Positions 8,105-17,124 of a stretch of DNA of 64,000 nucleotides are shown piece by piece. Made by a program: the position numbers and the translations under genes. How positions within the stretch are numbered: the first letter of the stretch is position 1; each line of letters starts with the position of its first letter. The notes below the pieces were generated by a model, which had not been told where the DNA came from, did no database searches, and saw nothing but the letters and a program-made list of their open reading frames with translations. The stretch is from JAOPZW01 sp963788935 (GTDB lineage Bacteria; Actinomycetota; Thermoleophilia; Solirubrobacterales; Solirubrobacteraceae). The DNA lies in assembly GCA_963788935.1 (NCBI GenBank), contig CAWBIM010000016.1, forward strand, positions 310,001 to 374,000, given 5' to 3'.

Positions 8105-9564
8105 GCTCGCGCCGCGGGCGGACCAGGGCGACGGCGCTCGCGCTCGGCGTCCTCGTCCTCGCCGCGGCCGGCGCCGCGCTCTCGGGCGGCGGCGCGGCCG
8201 GCCCGGCGCGGGTCACGGTCGACACGGCGCGGCCGGGCCGCGCCGTCCCGTCCTCGTTCCTCGGGCTGTCGATGGAGTGGACGAGCGTCGCGCCGTTCGG
8301 TGGCGCGGCGCGGCCGGGCATCGTCGCGCTGCTGCGGCCGGTCGCGGCGGCTCAGGGCGGGCCGCTGACGGTGCGCGTCGGCGGGGCGTCGGCCGACGAG
8401 GCGTGGTGGAACCCCGGCCACCGCCGCCCGCGGCCCCCGGCGGTGCGCCAGGACATCGACGCGGGCACCCTCCGCGCCCTGGCCGGCCTCGCCCGCGGCC
8501 TCGACGCGCGCGTGACGCTCGGCCTCGATCTCCAGGACGGCGACACGGCCAACGCGCTCGCCTTCGCCCGCGCCGCCCGCCGGAGCCTGGGCGCGCGGCT
8601 CGAGGCGCTCGAGATCGGCAACGAGCCCGACCTCTACACGCGGGCCCGCCCGTTCGGCCCGCCCGCCGTCCGCCGCCTGCGCAAGCGCGCGACGTACACG
8701 CCCGCCGACTACGTCCGCGACGCGGGGCGCTACCTGGCGGCGCTCAGCGCCGGCCTCCCGGCGGCGGTCCGGCCGCGGCTCGTCATCGGGGGCTTCGCCG
8801 GCCGCGCGGGGTGGGCCGCGACGCTCCCGCGGCTCGTGGCCGCGCACCCCGGCACGGTCGGCGCGATCGCCGCGCACCGCTACGGCCTGGCGGCGTGCGC
8901 GCTCGACGCCGCGAACGCCGACGCGCAGCGCGCGCGGCTCCTGGCGACGACCGCCTCGCGCGACCGGATGGCGGGCCTCGCGCCCTTGATCGCCGTGGCC
9001 CACGCGCGGCGCCTGCCGCTGTGGGTGGCCGAGCTCAACTCGGCCCCGTGCGGCGGCGCGCCCGGAGCGAGCAACACGTTCGCCGCGGCCCTGTGGGTCA
9101 CCGACGCGCTGTTCGCGCTGCTGCGCGCGGGCGCCGACCGCGCCGCCGTCCACACGTTCGACGGCGCCGTCTACGCGCCGTTCGCCCGCGCGGGCGCAGC
9201 GGTGACCGCGCGGCCGCTGCTGGCCGGGATGCTCGCCTTCGCTCGCGCCGCCCCGCGCGGGGCGCGGCTCACGCCGGTCCGGATCGCCGACGGCGGCCGC
9301 CTGCGGGCGTGGGCGACGACCGGGCCCGACGGCACGGTCCGCGTCGCGCTGCTCGCCGCCGTGAACGCGAAGGCCCTGCGCGTGCGGATCGCGGCCGGCG
9401 CGGGGCGGCCGTGCGCGACCGTCCGCACGACGACCGCGCCCGCGCTCGCGGCGCGGACGGGCGTCGCCGACCGCCCGGCCCGGACCGTCTGCCCGCGGGG
9501 CCGCGCGCTCGCCCTCACCGTGCCCGGCCCGAGCCTCACGGTGGCGACGCTCCCGGCGCCCTAG
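8101..9564 (+). CDS. Secreted or membrane-anchored GH79-like glycoside hydrolase
   Basis: About 487 aa, start uncertain. No ATG lies near the domain; the frame opens at a CTG overlapping the FHA stop, with alternative GTGs at 8017 and 7981 inside the FHA gene. A basic stretch and the hydrophobic segment ATALALGVLVLAAAGAAL form a signal peptide or anchor. The (beta/alpha)8-type core includes VRVGGASADEAWW, EIGNEPDLYTR (likely acid/base Glu) and LWVAELNSAPCGG (likely nucleophile Glu). The pattern resembles heparanase/beta-glucuronidase GH79 enzymes, with a beta-rich C-terminal domain. The family call is by motif only. Confidence 0.7.
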   Translation: MSSRRGRTRATALALGVLVLAAAGAALSGGGAAGPARVTVDTARPGRAVPSSFLGLSMEWTSVAPFGGAARPGIVALLRPVAAAQGGPLTVRVGGASADEAWWNPGHRRPRPPAVRQDIDAGTLRALAGLARGLDARVTLGLDLQDGDTANALAFARAARRSLGARLEALEIGNEPDLYTRARPFGPPAVRRLRKRATYTPADYVRDAGRYLAALSAGLPAAVRPRLVIGGFAGRAGWAATLPRLVAAHPGTVGAIAAHRYGLAACALDAANADAQRARLLATTASRDRMAGLAPLIAVAHARRLPLWVAELNSAPCGGAPGASNTFAAALWVTDALFALLRAGADRAAVHTFDGAVYAPFARAGAAVTARPLLAGMLAFARAAPRGARLTPVRIADGGRLRAWATTGPDGTVRVALLAAVNAKALRVRIAAGAGRPCATVRTTTAPALAARTGVADRPARTVCPRGRALALTVPGPSLTVATLPAP

Positions 9565-10562
9565 ACGCGGGCGCCGCGCAGGGCGGGGAGCACCTCGTCG
9601 CCGTAGCGCGTGATCGAGCCGAGCGGGTCGGCGTCGCCGATGCCCTGCAGGCACACGACGGTCGGGCCGAGGTCGAGCATCTCGCGCAGCCGCTCGACGT
9701 GCTCGGCCGGATCGCCGCCGACGAGGAAGCCCTCGTGGGCGAACTCCTCGTCGCTCATCTGCTCGTCGGCGAGGCGGACCATCTCGGCCGGGTCGTGGAT
9801 GTCGTCGGTGTAGACCTCGGGCAGCTGCGTCGGCTTCCACTTGCGCGACGACGCGACGGCCTGCTCCTCGTCCGGGCCGAGGTGGAAGCCCGACTGGAGG
9901 ATGATCTCGCCCGGCTCGCGGCCGAGGCGCGCGCGGGCGTCCTTGTACGCGGCGATGATCTCGGGCGCCTGCTCGGGGTCGCCGAGCGTCCACAGCCCGT
10001 CGCCGTACTTCGCGGCGATCTCCGCGGCCTGCTCGCCGAAGGCGGAGATGTAGAGGTCCGGGCGGCGCGCCGAGCGGCTGTAGAGCTTGGCCTCCTTCAG
10101 GCGGAACCAGCCGGCGTCCATCGTGACGGTCTCGCCGTCCCACAGCCGGGTGATCGCCTCGAGCGCCTGCTCCAGGCGCTCCTGCTGCTCGCCGACCGAG
10201 GGCCAGTCGAGGCCGAGCGGGACCTCGTTGAGCGCCTCGCCCGAGCCGGCGCCGAGGAAGACGCGACCGGGGTAGAGGTCCTCGAGGCCCATGAACGCCT
10301 GGGCGACGACACCCGGGTGGTAGTGGTGCACCAGCGGCGTGACGCTCGTGCCGAGCGGGCCGGTCGTCGCGGCCCCCGCGGCGGCGAGGAAGACCCACGC
10401 CTGGCTGCCCCGGCCGTCGGGGAACCAGGGCGCCCAGTGGTCGGAGCTCGCCGTGCCGTCGAACCCGGCGGCCTCGGCCGCCCGGGCCTGCTCGAGCATC
10501 TCGGACGGGAGGAACTCCTCGGTGGACGCGGCGAACCAGAACTGCGTGTCGGTGTCGGACAT
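9561..10562 (-). CDS. F420-dependent LLM-class oxidoreductase (FGD-like)
   Basis: 333 aa, a TIM-barrel luciferase-like enzyme. FWFAASTEEFLPSEMLEQAR at the N-terminus, SSDHWAPWFPDG, PLVHHYHPGVVAQAF and RVFLGAGSGEALNE match the subgroup of F420-dependent glucose-6-phosphate dehydrogenase relatives. It probably uses coenzyme F420, which fits an actinobacterial host. The substrate is unknown. Its stop shares the bases CTAG with the convergent GH79-like gene. Confidence 0.88.
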   Translation of the reverse strand: MSDTDTQFWFAASTEEFLPSEMLEQARAAEAAGFDGTASSDHWAPWFPDGRGSQAWVFLAAAGAATTGPLGTSVTPLVHHYHPGVVAQAFMGLEDLYPGRVFLGAGSGEALNEVPLGLDWPSVGEQQERLEQALEAITRLWDGETVTMDAGWFRLKEAKLYSRSARRPDLYISAFGEQAAEIAAKYGDGLWTLGDPEQAPEIIAAYKDARARLGREPGEIILQSGFHLGPDEEQAVASSRKWKPTQLPEVYTDDIHDPAEMVRLADEQMSDEEFAHEGFLVGGDPAEHVERLREMLDLGPTVVCLQGIGDADPLGSITRYGDEVLPALRGARV

Positions 10563-10571
10563 TGGGCCGCA

Positions 10572-11441
10572 CTACCCACGGCGCGCGCGGCCCAGCGAGC
10601 GCAGTTCGGCCAGGTTGTGGGCGCGGCGGCGGCCCACGGCGGCCCGGGCGGCGAACGTGAGCGCCTGGGCCGCGTCGTCGAGCACGAGCGCCCGGCGGCC
10701 GAGCCCGGCGCGGACGACCTCCCGGCGGCGGCGGGCCTGCAGGTCGAGCACGCCGTCGCCGAGCGCCGGGCCCGTCGCGTGGCCGCCGTGGTGGACGACG
10801 CGCACCTCGGGCCGCAGGACGGTCGGGACGCCCGCGGCGCGGGCGCGCAGGCCCAGCTCGAGGTCCTCGTAGAAGAGGAACGCGGCCGGGTCGAACGGGC
10901 CGAGCCGGCGCAGCAGGCCGGTACGGGCGGCGACGCAGGCGGCGACCGCCCACCCGACGCGCCGGGGCGCGCCCGACCGCCACGGCTCGAAGCGCTCGCG
11001 CAGGGCGCGCGGCATCGCCCGCGGCGGCCAGAGGGCGGGCAGCAGGGCGTCCGGGCCGCCGGGGAGCGGGTGCGCGCTGCGCTGCACGCGGCGGTCGGTC
11101 TCGAGCAGGCGCGGCACGAGCAGCACGTCCTCGTGCCCGGCGAGCGCGGCGAGGCGCGCGAGGCCGCCGTCGAGGAGCTCGCAGTCCGGGTTGAGCAGGA
11201 CGGTCACCTCGTGCTCGGCGAACGCGAGGCCGGCGTTGTTCGCCGCGCCGAAGCCGGGATTGCCGTCGAGGGCCACGACGCGCGCGCCGTGGGCGCGGGC
11301 GATCGCGACGCCGTCGTCGCTCGAGCCGCTGTCGACCACCACGACCTGCGGGGCGGGGTCGAGGTGGCGCTCGATCGAGGGCAGGAGCGCCTCGAGCGCC
11401 CGCGCGGAGTCGTGGATGACGACCAGCGCGGTGAAGCTCAC
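10572..11441 (-). CDS. Family 2 glycosyltransferase (rhamnosyltransferase-like)
   Basis: 289 aa, GT-A fold. Motifs are ALVVIHDSARALEALLPSIE, VVVDSGSSDDGVAIA (nucleotide-sugar binding), NPGFGAANNAGLA, LLNPDCEL (DxD-equivalent) and FYEDLELGLRARAAG (ED acceptor motif). It resembles WbbL/rhamnosyltransferase-like GT2 enzymes acting at the inner membrane on lipid-linked glycans. The GTG start overlaps the upstream GT4 stop (GTGA). It is part of the surface-polysaccharide cluster. Confidence 0.9.
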   Translation of the reverse strand: MSFTALVVIHDSARALEALLPSIERHLDPAPQVVVVDSGSSDDGVAIARAHGARVVALDGNPGFGAANNAGLAFAEHEVTVLLNPDCELLDGGLARLAALAGHEDVLLVPRLLETDRRVQRSAHPLPGGPDALLPALWPPRAMPRALRERFEPWRSGAPRRVGWAVAACVAARTGLLRRLGPFDPAAFLFYEDLELGLRARAAGVPTVLRPEVRVVHHGGHATGPALGDGVLDLQARRRREVVRAGLGRRALVLDDAAQALTFAARAAVGRRRAHNLAELRSLGRARRG

Positions 11442-12505
11442 CGCGCGGCCGCCGCGGCGAGGACGGCGTGCATCGCCTCGGCCGAGCGGCCCCAGTCGTA
11501 GCGGACGGCGGCCTGCCGGGCCGCCGCGCCGAGCTCGGACCGCAGCGCGGCGTCGCCCGCGATGCGCACGAGCGCGTCCGCGAGGCCGGCCGCGTCGCCC
11601 GGCGCGACGCGCAGCGCCCCGTCGCCGAGCGTCTCGGCGAACACCGGGAGGTCGCTCACGACGCTCGGCGTGCCGAGCGCCGCCGCCTCGACCGGCGGCA
11701 GGCCGAAGCCCTCCAGCCAGGAGGGCGCCACGACGGCCAGCGCCCCCGCGTACAGCGCGGCGAGCTCGCGGTCGTCCGCCGCGGGCGCGACGCGCCGGAC
11801 GCCCGTGCCGGCGATCGGCATCCGTCCATCGCCGAGGACGACGAGCTCGGCCTCGAGCCCGCGGGCGCGGGCGCGGGCGTAGGCGTCGGCGAGGACGTCG
11901 GGCGCCTTGCGCGGCTCGAGGGCGCCGACGAACAGCAGGTACGGCGCGCCGCCGTTGACCGCCGCGCGGGCCCGCGCGCGCTCGGTGCGGTCGATCAGCG
12001 GCCCGGGGGAGACGACCGTCGCCTCGACGCCCCACGCGCGGGCGAGGTCGTCGCGGCCCGCGCTCGTGTCGCACACGACCGCCGCGGCGCGGCGGGCGAG
12101 CGCGCGGGGGCGGGCGAGCCGGTGCCACAGGCGCTCGTAGCGGGTGAAGTCGGCCGGGCGCTCCTCGAACGAGCGGTCGTGGACGGTGAGGACCAGGGGC
12201 ACGCCGGGCGAGACGGCCAGCGGCGCCGGCGCGGGGACCCAGACGACGTCGATCGCGCCGCCGAGCAGGTCGTCCAGGCGCGGGCGGCCGGTGACCGCCG
12301 CGGCGCCGAACAGCGCCCGCCCCGGGAGCGCGTGGCGCACGAGCCGGACGCCGGCGGGCACCGCCCGCACCGGCCCCCGGCCGGGCACGAAGGCGAGCCA
12401 TTCGTCCTCGGGGTGGGCGGCGGCGAGGGCGCCGAGGAGCGCGCGCGTATAGCGGGCGACGCCGCGCCCGGCCGTGAGGTGCCGCGCGTCCACACCGACC
12501 CGCAT
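11438..12505 (-). CDS. Family 4 (GT-B) glycosyltransferase
   Basis: 355 aa. The N-terminal domain starts MRVGVDARHLTAGRGVARYT. The C-terminal Rossmann domain contains YLLFVGALEPRKAPDVLADA, VVAPSWLEGFGLPPVEAAAL (the E-x7-E motif) and a closing helix. It is typical of retaining GT4 enzymes that extend glycans on the cytoplasmic face. It is the first gene of a two-gene operon, transcribed divergently from the GT4 gene at 12563, with a candidate TATCGT -10 box 10 bases upstream of the ATG. Confidence 0.92.
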   Translation of the reverse strand: MRVGVDARHLTAGRGVARYTRALLGALAAAHPEDEWLAFVPGRGPVRAVPAGVRLVRHALPGRALFGAAAVTGRPRLDDLLGGAIDVVWVPAPAPLAVSPGVPLVLTVHDRSFEERPADFTRYERLWHRLARPRALARRAAAVVCDTSAGRDDLARAWGVEATVVSPGPLIDRTERARARAAVNGGAPYLLFVGALEPRKAPDVLADAYARARARGLEAELVVLGDGRMPIAGTGVRRVAPAADDRELAALYAGALAVVAPSWLEGFGLPPVEAAALGTPSVVSDLPVFAETLGDGALRVAPGDAAGLADALVRIAGDAALRSELGAAARQAAVRYDWGRSAEAMHAVLAAAAAR

Positions 12506-12515
12506 AGGGCGCGGC

Positions 12516-12552
12516 ACGATAACGCCGTCACGCCGGGCCCGGCAGATAACCT
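12516..12552. promoter_or_regulatory. Divergent promoter region between two GT4 genes
   Basis: On the minus strand TATCGT (12516-12521) lies 10 bases before the ATG at 12505. On the plus strand TAACCT (12547-12552) lies 10 bases before the ATG at 12563. Both fit TANNNT -10 boxes for short- or no-leader transcripts. Confidence 0.45.
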
Positions 12553-12562
12553 CGCGGGCTCG

Positions 12563-13729
12563 ATGGCGGACCTGACGTTGCCGGCGGGAGGGCGGGTCGC
12601 CCTCGTGCACGACTTCCTCGTCGACGTGCGCGGGGCCGAGCGCGTGTTCCTCGCGCTGTGCGACCTGTACCCGGACGCCGACCTCTTCACGGCGGTCTAC
12701 GACGAGCGCGGCACCGAGGGGCGCTTCGCCCACCGCACGGTCCACACGAGCTTCCTGCAGTCGCTGCGCCCGAGCTCGCGCACGTTCCGGACCCTGCTGC
12801 CGCTGTACCCGTCGGCGATGGAGTCGCTCGACCTGCGCGGCTACGACCTCGTGCTGTCGAGCTCGAGCGCGTGGGCCCACGGGGTGCTCCCGACGGAGCA
12901 CGCGGTGCACGTCTGCTACTGCCACAACCCGTTCCGCTATGCGTGGAACGCGCGCGAGGAGACGCTCGCCGGCCGCGGCCCGCTCGGCCGCGCCGCGCTC
13001 GGGGTGATCTTCCAGCGCTGGCGCGAGTGGGACTGGATCGCGGCGCAGCGCGTCGACGCGTACGTCGCGAACTCCGAGACGACCCGCCTGCGGGTGGCGA
13101 GCTACTTCGGCCGCGACGCGACCCTGCTGCACCCCGCCGTCGAGACCGGCCGGTTCGCGCCGGGGCCGGTCGGCGACGCCTACGTCGTGCTCTCCGAGCT
13201 CATGCCGCACAAGCGCATCGACGTCGCGATCCGGGCCTTCAACGCGCTGCGCCGTCCGCTCGTCGTCGTCGGCAACGGGCCGGACTACCGGCGCCTGCGC
13301 CGCCTGGCCGGCCCGACCGTCCGCTTCACCGGGCGGGTCAGCGACGCGGAGGCCGCGGCCCTGCTCTCCGCGGCGCGGGCGCTCGTCGTCACCGCGACCG
13401 AGGAGTTCGGCATCGCCGCCGTCGAGGCCCAGGCCGCCGGGCGTCCGGTGATCGCGCTGGCCGACGGGGGCGTGCGCGAGACCGTGCTCGACGGCGTGAC
13501 GGGCGCGTTCTACGCGCGGCCCGACCCGCTCCTGCTGGCCGACACCGTGCGCCGCTTCGACGCCCTCGCCGTCGACCCCGACGCGTGCGTGGCCAACGCC
13601 GCGCGCTTCGACGCCGGTCACTTTCGCCACGGGATCCGCGCGGTCGTCGCGCAGACGCTCGCGAGCCGCGGTGCGGCGCCCCGACGCCGGTCGGCGCGCC
13701 GCCCGGCCGGCCTGGTGTGGCAACCGTAG
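12563..13729 (+). CDS. Family 4 (GT-B) glycosyltransferase, second
   Basis: 388 aa. It starts with RVALVHDFLVDVRGAERVFL, then CYCHNPFRYAWN, HPAVETGRF, VLSELMPHKRIDVAIRAF and EEFGIAAVEAQAAGRPV (E-x7-E). The set matches the GT4 group of mannosyl/glycosyltransferases found in exopolysaccharide loci. The C-terminus is Arg-rich. The gene overlaps the next (polytopic transferase) by 13 bases, so the two are co-transcribed. The sugar and acceptor cannot be told. Confidence 0.92.
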   Translation: MADLTLPAGGRVALVHDFLVDVRGAERVFLALCDLYPDADLFTAVYDERGTEGRFAHRTVHTSFLQSLRPSSRTFRTLLPLYPSAMESLDLRGYDLVLSSSSAWAHGVLPTEHAVHVCYCHNPFRYAWNAREETLAGRGPLGRAALGVIFQRWREWDWIAAQRVDAYVANSETTRLRVASYFGRDATLLHPAVETGRFAPGPVGDAYVVLSELMPHKRIDVAIRAFNALRRPLVVVGNGPDYRRLRRLAGPTVRFTGRVSDAEAAALLSAARALVVTATEEFGIAAVEAQAAGRPVIALADGGVRETVLDGVTGAFYARPDPLLLADTVRRFDALAVDPDACVANAARFDAGHFRHGIRAVVAQTLASRGAAPRRRSARRPAGLVWQP

Positions 13730-15196
13730 CCCCGCGCCGCCCGCGGCCGCCGACCGCCAGCTTCCAGGCGCTCCTGCTCGCCGCCGCGGCCGCGCTGTCG
13801 GGTTTCACGCTGCTGCGCGGCTACGGCCCGCACGACGAGGGCCTCATGCTCGCGTGGGCCGGGCGGATGGCCGACGGCCAGTGGCCCTACCGCGACTTCT
13901 GGTCGAACTACGCCCCGGGCCAGACGGTGCTGCTCGCCGCGCTGACGAAGGCGCTCGGCCCGTCGCTGGTGGCCTGGCGCGTGCTGCGCGTCGCGGTCGA
14001 TGCCCTCACGGCGCTGGCCGCCTACCGCCTCGTGCGCCGCGACGCGGGGGAGCGCTGGGCGCTCGCCGCGTGGATCGCGGTCGCCGGCGCGATGGCGTTC
14101 CCGACCGGGCCGGGCCCGACGCCGCCGGCGCTGCTGCTCGCGCTGTGGGCGCTGCTCGCCGCCCGCGGGGCGCCGGCGGGCGGCGGGATGCTCGCGGGCC
14201 TGGCGTTCGTGTTCCGCCCCGAGGTCGGCGTGGCGGCGCTCGCGGGCGCGGTCCTCGAGGCCCGCTCGGCGAAGCCGCTGCTCCCGTTCGCGGTCGTCGC
14301 GGCGGTGCTGCTGGCGCCGTTCGCGATCGTCGCGGGCGGCGACATGGCCGGCCAGATCCTCGGGTTCGCGGGCGATCAGGGCCTGCAGCGGCTGCCGCTC
14401 GTCCCGGGCCGGCACGTGGGCGCCGACCCGAACAAGCTGCTCGAGCTGCTGTTCCCGCTGTTCCTCGTGCTCGCCGCCGCGGTCTGGGCGGCGTGGGCGC
14501 TGTGGCGGCGGCCCCGCACGACGCGCGCGTGGGCGCTCGCGCCGCTGCTCGTCGTCGGTCTCGGCTATCTGCTCGCCCGCGCCGACGAGTTCCACCTGCT
14601 GCCGCTCTCGGCCGCGCTCGCGGCGGCCCTCGCGCTCGCGGCGGCGGCCGAGCGCGTGACGGCGGCGCGGGCGGTCCTCGCGGTCGCGCTCGCGGTGATC
14701 GCCGTCCACGGCCTCGAGCGCCGCGCCGGCGAGGCGCTGCACCCGCCGCGCCTGGCGCCCGTCCCGGGGGCGGTCGCGGACGGGGTCAGGACCGATCCGG
14801 CGGACGCCCGGGCGCTGCGGCGGGTGCTCGCGTTCGTCCGCCGCCGGGTGCCCGGCGGGGCGGCCGGTCCTCGTCGCGCCGCCGCGGTTCGACCGCGTGC
14901 GCGTCGGCGACCCGCTGCTCGGTGTCCTGCTTCGGCGGCCGAACCCGACGCGCTACGACGTCATGCAGCCCGGCGTCGTCACGACCGCCGCGGTCCAGCG
15001 CGAGATGGCGCGCGACCTCGACCGGCGCCGGACGCCGGTGGTGATCCGCTGGGTGGCGCCGGTCGCGCGCGCGACCGAGCCGAACGGGTCCGCGCGGTCG
15101 TCGGGGGTGAGGATCCTCGACCGCGCGATCGCCGCCCGCTACCGGCGGGCGGCGAGGTACGGGGACTACGTGGTGCTCGTGCGGCGGCGGGCCTAG
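13717..15196 (+). CDS. Polytopic GT-C glycosyltransferase-like protein (one-base frame break)
   Basis: About 492 aa after correction. There are roughly ten hydrophobic segments. The first extracytoplasmic loop contains YGPHDEGLMLAWAGRMADGQ and WPYRDFWSNYAPGQT, whose Asp/Glu resemble the catalytic loop of GT39/GT87-like enzymes using polyprenyl-phosphate sugars. Near 14860, GGCGGGGCGG breaks the frame; removing one G restores RPVLVAPPRFDRVRVGDPLL through to the stop. The start is taken as GTG 13717, overlapping the upstream gene. Confidence 0.75.
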
Positions 15197-15312
15197 CGGC
15201 CCATGAAGAACAGGACGATGGCGACGACCGCCAGGGCGAACAGGATGGGGTGGATGATGACCCCGCCCGCGATGGCGATGATGAGCAGGATGATGCCGAG
15301 AATCAGAAGCAT
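15193..15312 (-). CDS. 39-residue hydrophobic membrane peptide
   Basis: Translates as a nearly all-hydrophobic peptide: MLLILGIILLIIAIAGG, then VIIHPILFALAVVAIVLFF and a terminal Met-Gly-Arg. The two helices flank a Gly-Gly turn and a His-Pro pair. It resembles the tiny one- or two-TM proteins annotated as hypothetical in many actinobacteria. Its stop shares CTAG with the convergent transferase gene. An inverted repeat at 15374-15394 lies upstream. No function is known. Confidence 0.55.
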   Translation of the reverse strand: MLLILGIILLIIAIAGGVIIHPILFALAVVAIVLFFMGR

Positions 15313-15373
15313 GGCGGCCCGTTACCCAGGCCGTCCCGGCGGCATCCCCGCAATGCAACCTGCGCTGACAACG

Positions 15374-15394
15374 CCTCTGACACCGTGTCAGAGG
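15374..15394. repeat. Perfect 10-bp inverted repeat, operator-like
   Basis: CCTCTGACAC and GTGTCAGAGG flank a single central C. The core TGACACCGTGTCA looks like a TetR-family operator. It covers the end of the ABC permease gene and lies upstream of the 39-residue peptide gene on the same strand. It could instead act as a transcription terminator for the ABC operon, though no T-run follows on the minus strand. Confidence 0.5.
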
Positions 15395-16242
15395 TCGCTG
15401 CGCGCGAACGTCCACGCGGCCACCGCTCCGACACCGGCGAGGTAGACGAGGGTGTACGGCACGAGCAGCGGGCCGGCGTCGTGCGAGCCGCCGAGCGGGC
15501 CGAGCTGGACGATCGCGCCGGTCACGCCCGGAACCTCGGCGACGAGGACGCGCAGCGCGTCGCGGTAGAGCGCCTCGAAGGGCAGCAGCCACGACGACGT
15601 GTTCGCGATCGTCTGCAGCGTGTTCGAGTTCAGGGCGTCGCCGATCGAGCCGAGCAGCCCGCCCAGCAGCCCGGCGCCGAAGACCATCAGGACGGCGATC
15701 CCGTTCGCGTTGGCCGAAAGGAAGATCGAGCCGAGGAGCGCGAGCGCGGCGACGACGACCACCGCCGCGGCGAGGCGCACGCCCGCGCCGACGGGGTCGC
15801 TCGGCCACCAGTCGCCGAACACCCCGGTCACCACGACCGCGCCGGCGTAGACGACGAGGACGTAGACCCCGGCGACCGACCCGGCCGCGAGGAAGCGGCC
15901 CGCGAGGTACTGCCGGCGGCCGAGCGGGCGCACGATCAGCGGCTGGAGCAGGCCGCGCTCGGCGTCGCCGCGCACCGCGCCGAGGGTCAGGAAGACCGCG
16001 AGCACGACGCCGAGGAACAGCGTCCCGAACATCGCGAGGCCCAGGATCGTGGCGCCCGCGAGGGCGCGCGGGTCGAGGCCGAACTCGTTGCCGCCGAAGT
16101 CCGAGACGTCGCTGAACAGCTCGCTCGTGCCCCACGCGTAGAGGCCGCCGAACGCGAGCGTGAGGCAGACGACGACGGCGAACACGCGGCGGCGCAGCGA
16201 CTCGCGCAGCGCGTGGCCGGCGACGACGAGGACGTCGCTCAC
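15388..16242 (-). CDS. ABC-2 type transporter permease
   Basis: 284 aa with about six TM helices. It begins with SDVLVVAGHALRESLRRRVF, the usual cytoplasmic entry helix, followed by a long extracytoplasmic loop and LGAVRGDAERGLLQPLIVRP (the coupling-helix region). The family is ABC2_membrane. The GTG start overlaps the ATPase stop as GTGA once an extra base in the ATPase tail is removed. Without that correction the two read as one 639-residue fusion, which I reject. The exported substrate is unknown. Confidence 0.8.
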   Translation of the reverse strand: MSDVLVVAGHALRESLRRRVFAVVVCLTLAFGGLYAWGTSELFSDVSDFGGNEFGLDPRALAGATILGLAMFGTLFLGVVLAVFLTLGAVRGDAERGLLQPLIVRPLGRRQYLAGRFLAAGSVAGVYVLVVYAGAVVVTGVFGDWWPSDPVGAGVRLAAAVVVVAALALLGSIFLSANANGIAVLMVFGAGLLGGLLGSIGDALNSNTLQTIANTSSWLLPFEALYRDALRVLVAEVPGVTGAIVQLGPLGGSHDAGPLLVPYTLVYLAGVGAVAAWTFARSDL

Positions 16243-17100
16243 GCGGCGGCCTCCGCGTCGTGCGTCGGCCGATTCGACCGCGGCGAGGTAGGCGTCCTCG
16301 AGCGTCGAGCGGACGAGCCGGACCTCGTAGACGCGCTCGCCGGCGCGCACGAGCCGCTCGACGATCGCGGGGACGTCCTCGCGCGACGCCGCCGCGAACG
16401 ACCGCGTCCCGCCGTCCGTCTCGACCTCGACGCCGCGCGGGCGGGAGAGCTCGTCCGGCCGGCCGGCGGCGATGAGGACCCCGCGGTCGATGATCGCGAC
16501 GCGGTCGCAGACCTGCTCGACCTCGCTGAGCAGGTGCGTGTTCAGCAGCACCGCGACGCCGCGGCGGCGCAGCTCGTCGAGCAGGCCGCGGACCGTGCGC
16601 CGGCCGGCCGGGTCGAGCGCGCTCGTCGGCTCGTCGAGGAGCAGCAGCGCCGGATTGCCGACCAGCGCCTGGGCGATCCCGAGGCGCTGCTGCATGCCCT
16701 TGGACATCGTCTCGATGCGCCGGTCGCGGGCCTCCGCGAGGCCGACGAGCGCGAGCAGCTCGGCGCGCTCGGCCGCGCCGCCGTCGGAGCCGGCCAGGCG
16801 CTGGTGCAGGGCGAGGAGCTCGTCGGCGCTCGCCCACCCGGGGAAGCGGAAGAGCTCGGCGAGGTAGCCGAGCGCGCCGCGGGCCTTGGCCGTCCCGGCC
16901 GGCGCGCCGCACACCTCGGCCGTGCCGCCGGTCGCGCGCACGAGCCCGCAGGCGATCTTCACGAGCGTGGACTTGCCCGCCCCGTTGGGGCCGAGGAGGC
17001 CGACCAGCTCCCCCTCGCCGACGGTCAGGTCGACGCCGCGCAGCGCGTGGGTGGTGCCGTAGCGCTTGGTCAGGGCGGTGACGGCGAGGGCGTCGGGCAC
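16239..17100 (-). CDS. ABC transporter ATP-binding protein (one-base frame break near 3' end)
   Basis: About 286 aa after correction. Walker A is LLGPNGAGKSTLVKIA, the signature is MSKGMQQRLGIAQAL, and Walker B is LLLLDEPTSALDP, with switch His in LNTHLLSEVEQV. It energises the adjacent ABC-2 permease. Near 16258-16264 one extra base is suspected: removing it gives a tail ending DAEAAA-stop, with the TGA overlapping the permease GTG, and the total length becomes divisible by three. The start GTG at 17100 lies 7 bases after a TACACT box. Confidence 0.85.
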
Positions 17101-17107
17101 CCCCGCG

Positions 17108-17117
17108 AGTGTAGGTT
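17108..17117. promoter_or_regulatory. Symmetric bidirectional -10 elements
   Basis: The string AGTGTAGGTT contains TACACT on the minus strand (7 bases before the ABC ATPase GTG) and TAGGTT on the plus strand (7 bases before the GTG at 17125). The two hexamers share the central TA. Both spacings fit leaderless transcripts, and the two promoters probably compete for polymerase. Confidence 0.6.
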
Positions 17118-17124
17118 GCGCGCC

